Source of the DNA: Saprospiraceae bacterium
GTDB lineage: Bacteria; Bacteroidota; Bacteroidia; Chitinophagales; Saprospiraceae
Reading direction: 5' to 3'
Length of the DNA: 7,662 nt
Assembly (NCBI GenBank): GCA_947441325.1
Contig: CANETR010000076.1
Coordinates: forward strand, 1 to 7,662
A model generated the notes under the pieces. That model was not told the DNA's origin. It searched no databases and was given only the letters and a program-made list of their open reading frames with translations. Positions 7,193-7,662 of the stretch are shown in pieces. The position numbers and the translations under genes are program-made. Position 1 is the first letter of the stretch. Each line of letters begins with the position of its first letter.

Positions 7193-7197
7193 TAACT

Positions 7198-7662
7198 ATG
7201 GAATACTTTGTTCATCCTTCGGCCATTGTCGATGAAGGTGCCACAATTGGCAAAGGCACAAAAATTTGGCATTTTTGTCATATCATGCCAAAAGCTGTGA
7301 TTGGAGATTCCTGCAATCTGGGTCAAAATGTTTTTGTGGCCGATGGCGTTGTTCTTGGAAACAATGTCAAGATTCAAAACAATGTTTCCATTTACACAGG
7401 TGTAAGTTGTGACGATGATGTTTTTCTTGGACCAAGCATGGTTTTTACCAATGTTATCAACCCCAGAAGTGCTGTAAAACGTCATGACCAATACCTGAAA
7501 ACACATGTAGGAAAAGGTGCTACGATTGGCGCCAATGCAACGATTGTCTGCGGACATGACATTGGTCCTTATGCCTTTATCGGCGCAGGCGCTGTTGTAA
7601 CAAAAGATGTACCTGCATATGCGCTAATAGTGGGAAACCCGGCAAAGCAAATTGGCTGGATG
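7198..7662 (+). CDS. wlbB: Hexapeptide N-acetyltransferase, WlbB/WbpD type (UDP-3-amino-GlcNAc-uronate N-acetyltransferase), 3'-truncated
   Basis: The first 155 codons of a left-handed beta-helix acetyltransferase are present; the frame is open at the right edge. In the Wlb/Wbp pathway this enzyme acetylates the 3-amino group of UDP-2-acetamido-3-amino-2,3-dideoxy-D-glucuronate using acetyl-CoA. The text is very close to the family pattern: [20 protein letters not shown] (4-23), [20 protein letters not shown] (24-43), [17 protein letters not shown] (75-91, with the conserved Asn85 near the sugar site), [14 protein letters not shown] (106-119), [19 protein letters not shown] (125-143) and [11 protein letters not shown] (145-155). 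The family is usually about 190-200 residues, so some 35-45 are missing beyond the window. It lies 5 bases after the dehydrogenase, and both genes are noticeably less AT-rich than the middle of the cluster. The fold is near certain; the specific substrate is strongly supported by motif match and neighbour. Confidence 0.9.
   Translation, partial: MEYFVHPSAIVDEGATIGKGTKIWHFCHIMPKAVIGDSCNLGQNVFVADGVVLGNNVKIQNNVSIYTGVSCDDDVFLGPSMVFTNVINPRSAVKRHDQYLKTHVGKGATIGANATIVCGHDIGPYAFIGAGAVVTKDVPAYALIVGNPAKQIGWM

Noticed and set aside
7177..7557. Open frame on the - strand, 126 codons.
   Set aside because: It lies antisense to the strongly conserved WlbB-type acetyltransferase, and its translation shows no domain; it is a shadow of the real gene.

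Overview
The window is a stretch of a surface-polysaccharide (O-antigen or capsule type) biosynthesis and export cluster, almost certainly from a member of the Bacteroidota. This rests on the AT-rich, A-tract-rich sequence, the near absence of Shine-Dalgarno motifs before otherwise clear starts, and the protein style (a Wzt with a long loop between the first strand and the Walker A region, an FkbM methyltransferase among glycosyltransferases, and a WlbA/WlbB-like pair). No genus can be named from the sequence alone. All genes are on the + strand, and almost every base is coding. The longest non-coding gap is 10 bases, so no stretch over 300 bases lacks a gene.

Layout from left to right: (1) the 3' end of an ABC-transporter permease, Wzm type (2-286); (2) its ATPase, Wzt type, with a C-terminal beta-rich glycan-recognition domain (290-1471); (3) an FkbM-family SAM methyltransferase (1481-2410); (4) a GT2 (GT-A fold) glycosyltransferase (2397-3365); (5) a left-handed beta-helix O-acetyltransferase (3371-3895); (6) a GT4 (GT-B fold) glycosyltransferase (3888-5036); (7) a second, more divergent GT-B glycosyltransferase (5020-6147); (8) a Gfo/Idh/MocA dehydrogenase of WlbA/WbpB type (6158-7192); (9) a WlbB/WbpD-type N-acetyltransferase running off the right edge (7198-7662). 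Junctions are +3, +9, -14, +5, -8, -17, +10 and +5 bases. This suggests one polycistronic transcript with translational coupling. I see no internal promoter or terminator.

How the genes work together (inference from family knowledge): the glycosyltransferases build a repeat unit on a lipid carrier at the inner face of the cytoplasmic membrane. The acetyltransferase and methyltransferase decorate or cap the chain, and Wzm/Wzt exports the finished polymer, with the Wzt C-terminal domain possibly reading a terminal modification. The last two genes are two steps of the UDP-2,3-diacetamido-2,3-dideoxy-glucuronic acid pathway, so the polymer probably contains a diacetamido-uronic acid. The aminotransferase (WlbC/WbpE) and any epimerase (WlbD/WbpI) are not in the window and are expected nearby. 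I found no mobile element, CRISPR array, RNA gene or clearly novel system. The region reads as a standard, intact accessory glycan locus with a few points worth checking.
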